From positions 1 to 42,227 of the forward strand of contig NZ_BJZP01000031.1 of NCBI RefSeq assembly GCF_007992095.1: a DNA stretch of 42,227 nucleotides, in the 5' to 3' direction. The notes under the pieces were generated by a model. That model did no database searches. It saw nothing but the letters and a program-made list of their open reading frames with translations, and had not been told where the DNA came from. Shown here piece after piece: positions 8,801 to 15,727 of the stretch. The DNA is from Paenirhizobium naphthalenivorans (GTDB lineage Bacteria > Pseudomonadota > Alphaproteobacteria > Rhizobiales > Rhizobiaceae). The position numbers and the translations under genes were made by a program. How positions within the stretch are numbered: the first letter of the stretch is position 1; every line of letters begins with the position of its first letter.

Positions 8801-9663
8801 GCTATACCCAGAAGGCCACTGTCGGCGGCCACAAGGTCTATCTGCGCACCGGCGAATTCGGCGACGGCCGCATCGGCGAGATCTTCATCGACATGCATAA
8901 GGAAGGCGCCGCCTTCCGCGCGATGATGAACAATTTCGCCATCGCCATCTCGCTGGGTCTCCAGTACGGCGTGCCGCTCGAGGAATATGTCGAGGCCTTC
9001 ACCTTCACCAAGTTCGAGCCGGCCGGCATGGTCCAGGGCAATGACGCGATCAAGAACGCCACGTCGATCCTCGATTACGTGTTCCGCGAACTGGCCGTCT
9101 CCTATCTTGGCCGTCACGATCTTGCCCATGTCGACACGTCGGACTTCTCCAACACGGCGCTCGGCAAGGGAATCAAGGAAGGCAAGACCAACCTGATCTC
9201 GACCGGCTGGACGCGCGGCTACAAGCCGACGCTGGTCAACAACGGCAATATCGACCGCCCGCTCGCCGAACCGAAGGGGGCCGCGACCGCCGCCCCGGCC
9301 AAAGCCTCGGCGGGTGCCAGCGTCACCGCCTTCGCCGGCTCGGCCGCCCGCAAGCTGGAGGTGACGACCGCCATCTCGACTTCGGAAGTCGTCTCCTTCA
9401 AGCGCGACTACGAGGAGCGCGCCGTGGAGGAAATCGCCGAAGCCGGCACCCAGGAGGCAACCGCCCTCTTCTCCGACAAGGCCGCCGCCGACGCCGCGGC
9501 CGCCAAGGCGGAAGCCAAGAAGAAGGAAGCCGAACGCCGCATGCGCTCGATCGCCCAAGGCTACACCGGCAATATGTGCTCCGAGTGCCAGAACTTCACC
9601 ATGGTGCGCAACGGGACCTGCGAGAAGTGCGACACGTGCGGCGCGACGAGCGGGTGCTCTTGA
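5875..9663 (+). CDS. nrdJ: Vitamin B12-dependent (class II) ribonucleotide reductase (1262 aa)
   Basis: NrdJ reduces ribonucleotides to deoxyribonucleotides using adenosylcobalamin to generate the thiyl radical, with or without oxygen. The active-site signature N-P-C-S-E is at residues 474-478 (radical Cys476, Asn474, Glu478). A first redox cysteine lies in HACFIQS near residue 200. The C-terminus carries a cysteine-rich tail (CSECQ, CEKCDTCG, SGC) that shuttles electrons from thioredoxin. The Ala/Lys-rich stretch at about 1130-1225 looks like a flexible linker. The length matches the long rhizobial form. GAGGGA precedes the ATG. Expression is probably controlled by the NrdR boxes upstream and ended by the terminator at 9722-9753. 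Confidence 0.97.
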   Translation: MRIERRFTKPGQSPYAEIEFRQAVSEIKNPDGSIVFRLADIDVPAQFSQVATDVLAQKYFRKAGVPKMLKKVEENDVPSFLWRSVADEKALAALPENERYGSEIDARQVFDRLAGTWAYWGWKGKYFTSEEDALAFRDELAYMLATQRVAPNSPQWFNTGLHWAYGIDGPGQGHFYVDPFTGKLVKSKSSYEHPQPHACFIQSVEDDLVNEGGIMDLWVREARLFKYGSGTGSNFSHLRGEGERLSGGGRSSGLMSFLKIGDRAAGAIKSGGTTRRAAKMVVVDIDHPDIEAYIDWKVKEEQKVAALVTGSKIVAKHLKAIMKACVNCSADNDDCFDPNKNPALKREIRAAKKDQVPENYVKRVIQFAQQGYKDMEFKTYDTDWDSEAYLTVSGQNSNNSVSLKDDFLRSVENDGDWNLTARKDGKVMKTLKARDLWEKISYAAWASADPGLHFNTTMNDWHTCPAAGPIRASNPCSEYMFLDDTACNLASLNLLQFKDAATKKINIADYEHAVRLWTVVLEISVMMAQFPSRQIAELSYEYRTLGLGYANIGGLLMSSGIPYDSAEGRAICGALTAIMTGVSYATSAEIASELGPFPGFAPNRDNMLRVIRNHRRAAHGQSEGYEGLSVNPVPLVHSECTDPALVAHATAAWDKALELGEKHGYRNAQVSVIAPTGTIGLVMDCDTTGIEPDFALVKFKKLAGGGYFKIINGAVPEALRTLGYTEGQIAEIEAYAVGHGNLNQAPGINPGSLKAKGFHDSTIETINGALKSAFDIKFVFNRWTIGDEQMAALTIPEEKLSDPAFDLLQHLGFSKKEIEAANVHICGAMTLEGAPFLKDEHLPVFDCANPCGKVGKRYLSVESHIRMMAAAQPFISGAISKTINMANDATVEDCGAAYMLSWKLALKANALYRDGSKLSQPLNASLIEDEDDEDALEDLIQQPAAAQAVTVTEKIVERVVERLVREREKLPNRRQGYTQKATVGGHKVYLRTGEFGDGRIGEIFIDMHKEGAAFRAMMNNFAIAISLGLQYGVPLEEYVEAFTFTKFEPAGMVQGNDAIKNATSILDYVFRELAVSYLGRHDLAHVDTSDFSNTALGKGIKEGKTNLISTGWTRGYKPTLVNNGNIDRPLAEPKGAATAAPAKASAGASVTAFAGSAARKLEVTTAISTSEVVSFKRDYEERAVEEIAEAGTQEATALFSDKAAADAAAAKAEAKKKEAERRMRSIAQGYTGNMCSECQNFTMVRNGTCEKCDTCGATSGCS

Positions 9664-9721
9664 GCATTACAGGGATAGGTGGAGATTTCGATTTTCACTC
9701 GCCTGATCTAAGATAAGATAG

Positions 9722-9753
9722 CCCCGCGGTGATTGAGTTTGCCGCGGGGTTTT
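9722..9753 (+). terminator. Intrinsic terminator of nrdJ
   Basis: CCCCGCGG (9722-9729) and CCGCGGGG (9742-9749) form a perfect 8-bp GC-rich stem, followed directly by TTTT. It ends 17 bases before the start of the next gene, so that gene must have a promoter within or after the hairpin, or rely on read-through. Confidence 0.9.
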
Positions 9754-9770
9754 GTATCTTGGGGGTCAAA

Positions 9771-10400
9771 ATGAAATGCCCACACTGTGGAGTAAGCTTT
9801 CACGATAACTGGGCGTCTGGATGGATCGATAGATTCCACCAAGCTACTACGTGGAAGTACCACACAGCAGACTGTCCTGCTTGTAAGGCCCTCACAATCG
9901 TAATAGAGGGTCCTACGGGCATGACGCGCATGGTGGAACCCACGACAACCTCCCGTGGACCAATATCCGTCCATGTACCTGCATTTATTTCGCAGGATTA
10001 TAATGAAGCATGCGAAGTGCTGCCCATTAGTCCCAAAGCCTCAGCGGCGTTATCGAGGCGTTGCCTGCAGAACATTTTGAATAGTCTTGGCTACATAGCG
10101 AAAGACCTCGCAAAGCAGATTGATGCTCTTTTGAATGAAACTGACCCCAGGAAAGCACTACCGCTGGGGCTTCATCAAACTGTTGATGCCGTCCGAAATT
10201 TCGGCAACTTTTCCGCACATCCGATCGATGAAAAGACGACGCTCCAGATCATAGACGTCGATCCTGAGGAAGCGGAGTGGTGTCTCGAAATTCTGGAGGA
10301 AATGTTCGAGCACTTTTATGAGCGTCCTGCTGTGGCAGCCGCCAAGAAGGCCGCACTGGACGCAAAACTGGCTGCGGCGGGAAAACCACCGTCAAAATAG
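9771..10400 (+). CDS. Zinc-ribbon DUF4145 domain protein (209 aa)
   Basis: The N-terminus has two C-x2-C pairs (residues 3-6, CPHC, and 35-38, CPAC), typical of a zinc ribbon. Residues about 75-185 match DUF4145, an all-helical domain of unknown function: A-S-A-A-L-S-R-R-C-L-Q-N-I-L, then L-H-Q-T-V-D-A-V-R, then F-G-N-F-S-A-H-P. DUF4145 resembles HEPN-like helical domains and is often found as a solitary gene or with restriction and defence genes; its role is not established. GGGGG seven bases upstream fixes the ATG. Codon use is visibly more AT-rich than nrdJ, which suggests recent acquisition. It is isolated between a terminator and a repeat element. Confidence 0.85.
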   Translation: MKCPHCGVSFHDNWASGWIDRFHQATTWKYHTADCPACKALTIVIEGPTGMTRMVEPTTTSRGPISVHVPAFISQDYNEACEVLPISPKASAALSRRCLQNILNSLGYIAKDLAKQIDALLNETDPRKALPLGLHQTVDAVRNFGNFSAHPIDEKTTLQIIDVDPEEAEWCLEILEEMFEHFYERPAVAAAKKAALDAKLAAAGKPPSK

Positions 10401-10435
10401 CTCTCATTTCCATTCAGGCTGCTCCGCTCGACGCC

Positions 10436-10516
10436 CCACCTCTCCCCTTGTGGGAGAGGTTACAAAATCGCGATCTTAGCGTCAGCTAAGTCGCAAATTT
10501 TGTTGGTGAGAGGGTC
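10436..10516. repeat. Rhizobial-type palindromic intergenic repeat
   Basis: The element contains CTCTCCCC-TTGT-GGGAGAG at about 10440-10458. A second dyad follows (AAAATCGCGA with TCGCAAATTTT, enclosing CTTAGC-GT-CAGCTAAG at about 10464-10502), then GGTGAGAGGG. Such stacked palindromes with CACCTCTCCCC and GGTGAGAGGG ends are a familiar type of dispersed intergenic element in rhizobial genomes. No second copy occurs in this window, so repetition is inferred from recognition. Confidence 0.6.
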
Positions 10517-10594
10517 GGTCAATTGGCAGCAACGCCCGCCGCATGCGAGGCCCTGCCCTGCCCCACATCTCCTAACGCCCCATCCCCGCAAAAC

Positions 10595-10625
10595 GCAAAA
10601 AAGGCGCCGGTCACCCGACGCCTTT
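10595..10625 (-). terminator. Intrinsic terminator of the outer-membrane protein gene
   Basis: AAAGGCG (10600-10606) pairs with CGCCTTT (10619-10625), with an inner CGG/CCG step. On the minus strand the stem runs into six T residues. It lies 24 bases beyond the stop of the porin gene. Confidence 0.85.
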
Positions 10626-10648
10626 ACCCATCCAAGCCTCTCAATAGA

Positions 10649-11281
10649 CTAGAATTTGTAGTTCACGCCACCCTTGATCACGTGATCGCTGACGTCGGTC
10701 TGCGAGGTCGACACGCCGTCGAAGCTGCGCACGTCGTTGGTGTGGACATAATTGTATTCGACCTTGGCGGAGAGGTTGGCGTTAAGGTTCTGCTCAACGC
10801 CGAGGCCCAGCAGATAGCCCGGCTTCCAGCCGTCGGGGCCATCGACATTCTTGCCGTCGCGCAGGCTGGTCATGGCCATGCCGGCCGTGCCGTAAAGCAG
10901 GGTATCCCCGAGCGCCATACCGGCCTTGGCCTTCAGCGCCAGACGATGGCGTTCGCTCAGATCGCCGCCGGGCACGCCGACCTTGGTGTCGCCGAGATGC
11001 GAATACTCGAGCTCACCGCCGACAATGGCGCCGCCCATTTCGGTGTTGTAACCGCCCTGGATACCGCCCATGAACTCCTTATCGCCGTCGAAGGGATTGC
11101 CGCTGTCAGACGACACCCCGGCGTGGATACCGGCATAGGCGCCGGTGAAGCCGGACGGTGTCGCGGCCGGGGCCTCATAGGACGGGGCAGGTTCGGAATA
11201 GGCGAGATCGGCAGCGAGCGCAGGGGTGGTTGCAAATGCTGCCATCAGCACCAGTGCGAATGAATTCACGGTCTTGGTCAT
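10649..11281 (-). CDS. Outer-membrane beta-barrel protein, Omp25/RopB-like porin family (210 aa)
   Basis: A cleavable signal peptide ends in T-P-A-L-A at residue 23. The mature protein has a short Pro/Ala-rich segment, then alternating amphipathic strands (GAYAGIHAGV, FMGGIQGGYN, GAIVGGELEYSH, LALKAKAGMAL, TLLYGTAGMAM, GYLLGLGVEQN). It ends HVIKGGVNYKF with the terminal phenylalanine recognised by the BAM complex. The size and the internal G-x-Y-A-G and G-G-x-Q-x-G-Y-N motifs fit the Omp25/Omp31/RopB group of eight-stranded barrels, which stabilise the envelope in Rhizobiales. Transcription stands alone with its own terminator. Confidence 0.88.
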   Translation of the reverse strand: MTKTVNSFALVLMAAFATTPALAADLAYSEPAPSYEAPAATPSGFTGAYAGIHAGVSSDSGNPFDGDKEFMGGIQGGYNTEMGGAIVGGELEYSHLGDTKVGVPGGDLSERHRLALKAKAGMALGDTLLYGTAGMAMTSLRDGKNVDGPDGWKPGYLLGLGVEQNLNANLSAKVEYNYVHTNDVRSFDGVSTSQTDVSDHVIKGGVNYKF

Positions 11282-11618
11282 GGTTTACTCCATACAAAGC
11301 CCGCATCCAGCAGGAGACGGGCGAACTCGAATTTGACGCGGCCTGCCGAGGCGCGGGTGCTCTCGCCGGACCATTGCCCCCCGACGATTCCGCTCCCACG
11401 GCAGATTCCATCTAATTCTCACAAATCGGCAAACACTTCCTTAACCCGGATGGTGACTTCCGGTCTTTCATCGGGACGATTCGTCGCATAGGCCAGTCGA
11501 ATCGTATTCGACATTGCCCAATACTCGCAAATCCATGACTGGACAGTCGCCCGTCGACCGGCCATCAAGGCGCACCATATCGGCGTGTAGCGATTCGCCG
11601 TAAGCAGAGGATTTTGCC
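11282..11618. other. Intergenic region between divergent porin and GNAT genes
   Basis: This 337-base stretch should contain the divergent promoters of the two flanking genes. I see no convincing gene: the open frames on the minus strand lack ribosome sites. One small dyad, GTCGAAT-CGT-ATTCGAC at 11496-11512, could be an operator for either gene, but I cannot assign a regulator. Confidence 0.45.
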
Positions 11619-12047
11619 ATGCCAAGCCCCATCATCGAGGCGGTGCCGGGCCACCCGGCGGATGAGGACCGCGATGCCATCTACATGGCGCTTCGGGCCT
11701 ATAACACCGCGCAGACAGGCAAAAGCGACCGGCCGGATTTCGCCGTGCTGGTACGTAATCCAGAGACCCGCGCGGTCGAGGGCGGTCTTTACGGCGAGGA
11801 GAGTTTCGGCTGGGCCTTCATCCGCTATCTCGTCGTGCCCGAGGCCTATCGCGGTCAGGGGATCGGCAGCCGGCTGATGGCCGAGGCGGAAAAAATCGCC
11901 CGCGATCGCGGCCATATCGGCATCTGGCTCGACACTTACGAGTTCCAGGCCCGGCCATTCTACGAAAAGCTCGGGTACAAGGTGTTCGGCGAACTCGAGG
12001 GTGGTGACGGCGCCCACGGCCAGTTCTTCCTGAAGAAGCGCTTCTGA
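11619..12047 (+). CDS. GNAT-family N-acetyltransferase (142 aa)
   Basis: The acetyl-CoA-binding motif A is present as R-G-Q-G-I-G-S at residues 78-84, preceded by the usual strand IRYLVVPEAY. The C-terminal part ARPFYEKLGYKVFGEL is the motif B region common to GNAT enzymes. The acceptor substrate cannot be predicted. GAGG upstream supports the ATG. It is a single-gene unit. Confidence 0.88.
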   Translation: MPSPIIEAVPGHPADEDRDAIYMALRAYNTAQTGKSDRPDFAVLVRNPETRAVEGGLYGEESFGWAFIRYLVVPEAYRGQGIGSRLMAEAEKIARDRGHIGIWLDTYEFQARPFYEKLGYKVFGELEGGDGAHGQFFLKKRF

Positions 12048-12151
12048 GGCCGGTCAGGTCCATGGCGCTGACGCCCCGGCCCAAGTACGGCAGGACATCG
12101 GATCGCCGGCGCGGCGATATGCTTGACCGAGGGGCACCCCTCGGCGCCCGG

Positions 12152-12185
12152 GCAAAAAGAGACCCCGGTGGAGGTGGCCGGGGTC
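12152..12185 (-). terminator. Orphan intrinsic terminator on the minus strand
   Basis: GACCCCGG (12161-12168) and CCGGGGTC (12178-12185) form a perfect 8-bp stem with a 9-base loop. On the minus strand it is followed by TCTTTTTG; on the plus strand there is no T-run. It cannot serve the GNAT gene on the plus strand, so it implies a minus-strand transcript from the right, which fits the small ORF at 12229-12378. Confidence 0.8.
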
Positions 12186-12228
12186 AGGTGGAGTAGAAGA
12201 GAATAGCGTCTGCGTCTTGATCTTGTCA

Positions 12229-12378
12229 TCAGCCACTCAGCTCACCGTCTCGAGTGAGATCCCCGTATTCACCATCATCGAATCGATCAAGGGCAGAAAA
12301 GTGCCGGTCCTTATCGGATTGCTCCGTATTGATCGTCGACAGTGAAACGCCGACACCGCAGGTTTGTTCCAAAGACAA
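12229..12378 (-). CDS. Candidate small protein gene, TTG start (49 aa)
   Basis: A perfect AGGAGG (plus-strand CCTCCT at 12384-12389) lies five bases before a TTG codon. The frame stays open for 49 codons and ends in tandem TGA codons; an intrinsic terminator in the same direction begins 43 bases later. The product starts MSLEQTCGVGVSL and is acidic in its second half (LDRFDDGEYGDLTRDGEL), with no hydrophobic segment, so it would be a soluble peptide. I do not recognise a family. The combination of ribosome site, frame and terminator is the evidence; codon bias alone would not establish it. It is transcribed divergently from the DUF1883 gene. Confidence 0.5.
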   Translation of the reverse strand: MSLEQTCGVGVSLSTINTEQSDKDRHFSALDRFDDGEYGDLTRDGELSG

Positions 12379-12477
12379 TCGCACCTCCTGGCCCTGCCCT
12401 GATCTGCGGAGAACATTTCCTTAACCGCGGCGTCCTAGACTGTCGGCCACACTCTCACCGGACAGACGAGCAGCAGA

Positions 12478-12786
12478 ATGGCCAAGCCGACCTTCCGCTT
12501 CACCCATTACGACCTTAAGGAACAGCGCGTTGGCGCGATCATCGAGGTAACGCTTTCGGCGGTCAACAATGTGCGACTGATGACGCCAGGCAATTTTCAG
12601 CGCTTCAAGGAAGCTCTCGATTTCAAATACGTCGGCGGCGTCGCCAAGAAGTCGCCGATCAGACTGGCCATTCCCGAAAGCGGCCATTGGCACCTGATCG
12701 TCGATATGGAAGGTCATCACGGGCTCGCCGATTCCTCGGTCAAGATGACGGCCGCACCTGCAGCCAAGGCACAGAAGGCCTCCTAA
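12478..12786 (+). CDS. DUF1883 domain protein (102 aa)
   Basis: The protein is one DUF1883 domain: FTHYDLKEQRVGAIIEVTL at the N-terminus, NVRLMTPGNFQRFK in the middle, then SPIRLAIPESGHWHLIVDM. Proteins of this type are small, cytoplasmic and common in Rhizobiales; the function is unknown, although in some multidomain proteins DUF1883 is joined to TIR domains. An Ala/Lys-rich tail follows. No strong ribosome site is visible, but the start matches the domain edge. The stop is only 7 bases from the convergent rarA stop. Confidence 0.85.
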   Translation: MAKPTFRFTHYDLKEQRVGAIIEVTLSAVNNVRLMTPGNFQRFKEALDFKYVGGVAKKSPIRLAIPESGHWHLIVDMEGHHGLADSSVKMTAAPAAKAQKAS

Positions 12787-12793
12787 CCGGCTT

Positions 12794-14104
12794 TCAACCG
12801 CCCCGCTCGCGCCGGAGCTTCGCCCACCAGTCGAGCCGCTTGCGAATGTCCCGCTCGAACCCGCGTTCCGGCGGATCGTAAAAGGTCTTGCGCCCCATCT
12901 TCTCTGGAAAATAATCCTGGCCGGAAAAGGCATCCGGCTCGTCATGGTCGTAGCGATAGCCCTCGTTGTAGCCTTCCGCCTTCATCAGCTTGGTCGGGGC
13001 ATTGAGGATATGCTTCGGCGGTAACAGCGAACCGTTCTCCTTCGCAGCGCGCATCGCCGACTTGTAGGCCATGTAGACGCCGTTCGACTTCGGTGCGGTC
13101 GCCAGATAGACACAGGCCTGAGCGAGCGCCAATTCCCCCTCTGGTGAGCCCAGATAGTCGTAGGCGTCCTTGGCGGCATTGCAGATGACCAGCGCCTGCG
13201 GATCGGCAAGGCCGATGTCCTCGACCGCCATGCGCACCAGCCGGCGGCCCAGATAAAGCGGATCCTCGCCGGCATCGAACATGCGGCACAGATAGTAAAG
13301 GGCCGCATCGGGGTCGGAGCCGCGCACCGACTTGTGCAACGCCGAGATCAGATTGTAGTGGCCGTCCTGCCCCTTGTCGTAGACCGGCGCGCGCCGCTGT
13401 ACGATCCGCGTGAGGCCCTCTGTATCGAACACCTCGTCCTTGCGGGCGGCGCGCCAGACTTCTTCGGCGAGCGTCAAGGAGGCCCGTCCATCGCCGTCGG
13501 CCATGCGGATCAGGCTGGCGCGAGCGTTCTCGTCGAGCGGCAAAGGTTTGCCCTCGGTCTCTTCGGCGCGCGCAAGCAGCGTCTCTATGCTCGCCTCGTC
13601 ATGAGATTTGAAGGTGAGCACCCGAGCGCGCGACAACAGAGCGGCGTTGAGCTCGAAGGAGGGATTTTCCGTCGTCGCGCCGACGAGGATCACAGTGCCG
13701 TCTTCCATGACCGGCAAAAAACTGTCCTGCTGGGCGCGGTTGAAGCGATGGATCTCGTCGACGAACAGAAGGGTCTGCCGGCCCTCCATGCGACGCATGC
13801 GGGCCGCCTCGAACACCTTCTTCAGGTCGGCGACGCCGGAGAAAATCGCCGAGATCTGCTCGAAGGCGAGCCCAGCCTCGCCGGAAAGAAGGCGCGCGAC
13901 AGTCGTCTTTCCGGTGCCGGGCGGGCCCCAGAAGATCATTGAGCCGAGCGAACCGGAAGCGATCATGCGGGCCAGCACGCCGTCCTCACCGGTCAGATGC
14001 TCCTGACCGGTCACCTCGCCGAGCGTTTTCGGGCGCAGACGGTCGGCCAGCGGCCGGCGGGCGTCGACCTCCTTGGGGACATGCGGCGCGAAGAGATCAC
14101 TCAT
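12794..14104 (-). CDS. rarA: Replication-associated recombination ATPase RarA (436 aa)
   Basis: RarA (MgsA) is a AAA+ ATPase related to clamp loaders that acts at stalled or collapsed replication forks. Walker A GPPGTGKT is at residues 60-67, Walker B LLFVDEIH at 112-119 and sensor 1 VGATTENPS at 141-149. The C-terminal tetramerisation domain contains VRGSDPDAALYYLCRMFDAGEDP, a hallmark of the family. Its start overlaps the end of the upstream Deg protease by 4 bases (ATGA), so translation is probably coupled and the two are co-transcribed. Confidence 0.96.
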   Translation of the reverse strand: MSDLFAPHVPKEVDARRPLADRLRPKTLGEVTGQEHLTGEDGVLARMIASGSLGSMIFWGPPGTGKTTVARLLSGEAGLAFEQISAIFSGVADLKKVFEAARMRRMEGRQTLLFVDEIHRFNRAQQDSFLPVMEDGTVILVGATTENPSFELNAALLSRARVLTFKSHDEASIETLLARAEETEGKPLPLDENARASLIRMADGDGRASLTLAEEVWRAARKDEVFDTEGLTRIVQRRAPVYDKGQDGHYNLISALHKSVRGSDPDAALYYLCRMFDAGEDPLYLGRRLVRMAVEDIGLADPQALVICNAAKDAYDYLGSPEGELALAQACVYLATAPKSNGVYMAYKSAMRAAKENGSLLPPKHILNAPTKLMKAEGYNEGYRYDHDEPDAFSGQDYFPEKMGRKTFYDPPERGFERDIRKRLDWWAKLRRERGG

Positions 14105-15507
14105 CGGAAAATCTGCCGGATGCGCTGGCCGTCGCGTTCGACCTCGACGCGCCAGAAGCCCGGATCGTCGGCGGCCACCTTCGCCAGGACGGCAGTCGAG
14201 GAGATCTCGACGCCGTTGACCGAGACGATGATGTCGTGCGGCGCAAAACCAAGACGGGCAGCCGGAGAACCTTGGGCGATCTCGGTGATCGCCACGCCGG
14301 TGGCCTCGGACGGCATGCGCAGTTCATAGGCGAGCTTGGGCGAGAGATTGGCGACCTTGGCGCCGGCAAAGGGGCTGGAGCCCTCGATCAGACGTTCATC
14401 GCGCGGTGTGGTTTCCGGCGCAGCAGCCAGCGTCATGGAGATCTCAGACTCGCGACCGTTGTCGCGGACGGAGAGCTTCACCGCCTTGCCAAGGCCAGCC
14501 GTGGTCAGACGGTAGCCGAGCGCGTCGGGATGTTCGACCGGAATGCCGTCGATCGCCACAATGACCTGTCCGGCTTTCAGCCCGGCCTTGGCCGCCGGTC
14601 CACCCTCGGCAACGCGGACGACGAGTGCGCCGCGCACCTTGTCGAGACCGAGCGCCTCGGCAACGTCCGAAGTGACTGGCTCGAAGGTCGCGCCGACATA
14701 GGGCCTCTCGAAACTGGCATCGCCTCGCTCGGCAGCGGCCAGGAAGACCTTGACGAGATTGGCGGGGATGGCAAAGCCGATGCCGTTCGAACCACCACCC
14801 TTGGAGAAGATCGCGGTATTGATGCCGATCAGCTCGCCCTTCATGTTCATCAGCGCACCGCCGGAATTGCCCGGATTGATCGATGCGTCGGTCTGGATGA
14901 AGAAGCCGAAATCACCGTCGGTCACCTGATTGCGCGCGAGTCCCGAAACGATACCGCTGGTGACCGTCTGGCCGACGCCGAAGGGATTGCCGATGGCCAG
15001 CACGAGGTCACCGACATCGACCTGGTCGCTGTCGGCGATCACCAGCGCCGGAAGCGCCTCCTTGGCATCGATCTTGAGCACGGCCAGATCAAGCCGCTCG
15101 TCCTTCAGCACAACCTTGACAGGGAATTCGCGCCCGTCGGACAACGCTACCTTGATGTCGTCGGCGCCGTCGATGACATGGTTGTTAGTGACCACCATGC
15201 CGTTGGCGCCGACGATCACGCCTGATCCGAGCGAGGTCTGCTTCTCCGTCCGGTTCGGCATGCGCTGGCCGAAGAACTGCTCGAAGAAGGGGTCGCCGGC
15301 AAAGGGCGAGACGCGCCGCTGCACCATCCGCTCGGCGTAAACGTTGACCACCGCACCATGGGTCTGCTTGACCAGCGGCGCAAAGGACATCTGCATGTCG
15401 GTCCGCGACTGCGGCACGGGGCTGGCATCCTCCGCGCTGGATATGCCCGGCGCCAGAAGCGCAAGCGACACGATCGAAGCGGCAGCCAAGCGAACGAAGC
15501 CCTGCAT
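14101..15507 (-). CDS. Periplasmic Deg/HtrA-family serine protease (468 aa)
   Basis: A Sec signal peptide (cleavage after about residue 25, ISSA) sends it to the periplasm, where Deg proteases degrade or refold misfolded envelope proteins. The trypsin-like triad is His110 (TNNHVI), Asp140 (RLDLAVL) and Ser215 (NPGNSGGAL). Two PDZ domains follow, about 265-360 and 385-468. The length and domain plan match the DegP/DegQ group. GGGAGTATAAC precedes the ATG. It is the first gene of a probable two-gene operon with rarA. I leave out a gene symbol because DegP and its paralogues cannot be separated by sequence reading alone. Confidence 0.93.
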   Translation of the reverse strand: MQGFVRLAAASIVSLALLAPGISSAEDASPVPQSRTDMQMSFAPLVKQTHGAVVNVYAERMVQRRVSPFAGDPFFEQFFGQRMPNRTEKQTSLGSGVIVGANGMVVTNNHVIDGADDIKVALSDGREFPVKVVLKDERLDLAVLKIDAKEALPALVIADSDQVDVGDLVLAIGNPFGVGQTVTSGIVSGLARNQVTDGDFGFFIQTDASINPGNSGGALMNMKGELIGINTAIFSKGGGSNGIGFAIPANLVKVFLAAAERGDASFERPYVGATFEPVTSDVAEALGLDKVRGALVVRVAEGGPAAKAGLKAGQVIVAIDGIPVEHPDALGYRLTTAGLGKAVKLSVRDNGRESEISMTLAAAPETTPRDERLIEGSSPFAGAKVANLSPKLAYELRMPSEATGVAITEIAQGSPAARLGFAPHDIIVSVNGVEISSTAVLAKVAADDPGFWRVEVERDGQRIRQIFR

Positions 15508-15597
15508 GTTATACTCCCGTTGATTTTCTCAAGGTGAAATTTAGTGCGGATAGCGTCCGAAAGAAACGACAAACGTCGGTTTGGGGGTGGCACCGCA

Positions 15598-15625
15598 ATT
15601 TAGCTGTGAATCGAACAATTCCAAG
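15598..15625 (-). promoter_or_regulatory. Candidate promoter of the Deg protease-rarA operon
   Basis: On the minus strand CTTGGA (15620-15625) and CTAAAT (15598-15603) are separated by 16 bases, close to the alphaproteobacterial housekeeping consensus CTTGAC-N17-CTATAT. Transcription would start about 80 bases before the protease start codon. No convincing heat-shock or EcfG-type promoter was recognised. Confidence 0.35.
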
Positions 15626-15727
15626 GCGATAACCGTTACAACTTGGTAATGTGGAAAAGAAGCCGGGCGATCGCCTCTTGGGCCGACAAGTCGGCCCGCA
15701 CACCGGGAGCGGGCGCTTTGCGGTCCA

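Noticed and set aside
8575..9558. 327-codon minus-strand frame opposite nrdJ
   Set aside because: Antisense shadow with Gly/Arg-rich low-complexity product; nrdJ is certain across this span.
12054..12236. 60-codon minus-strand frame starting GTG with MADDKIK
   Set aside because: It reads straight through the orphan terminator hairpin and continues with random-looking Pro/Gly/Arg sequence; the TTG frame at 12229-12378 is better supported.
13939..15225. 428-codon plus-strand frame opposite rarA and the Deg protease
   Set aside because: It spans two convincing genes on the other strand and encodes no recognisable domain.
15680..15697. GGGCCGAC-AA-GTCGGCCC dyad after the methyltransferase gene
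   Set aside because: The 2-base loop is too tight and there is no immediate T-run; termination at this exact site is unsupported.
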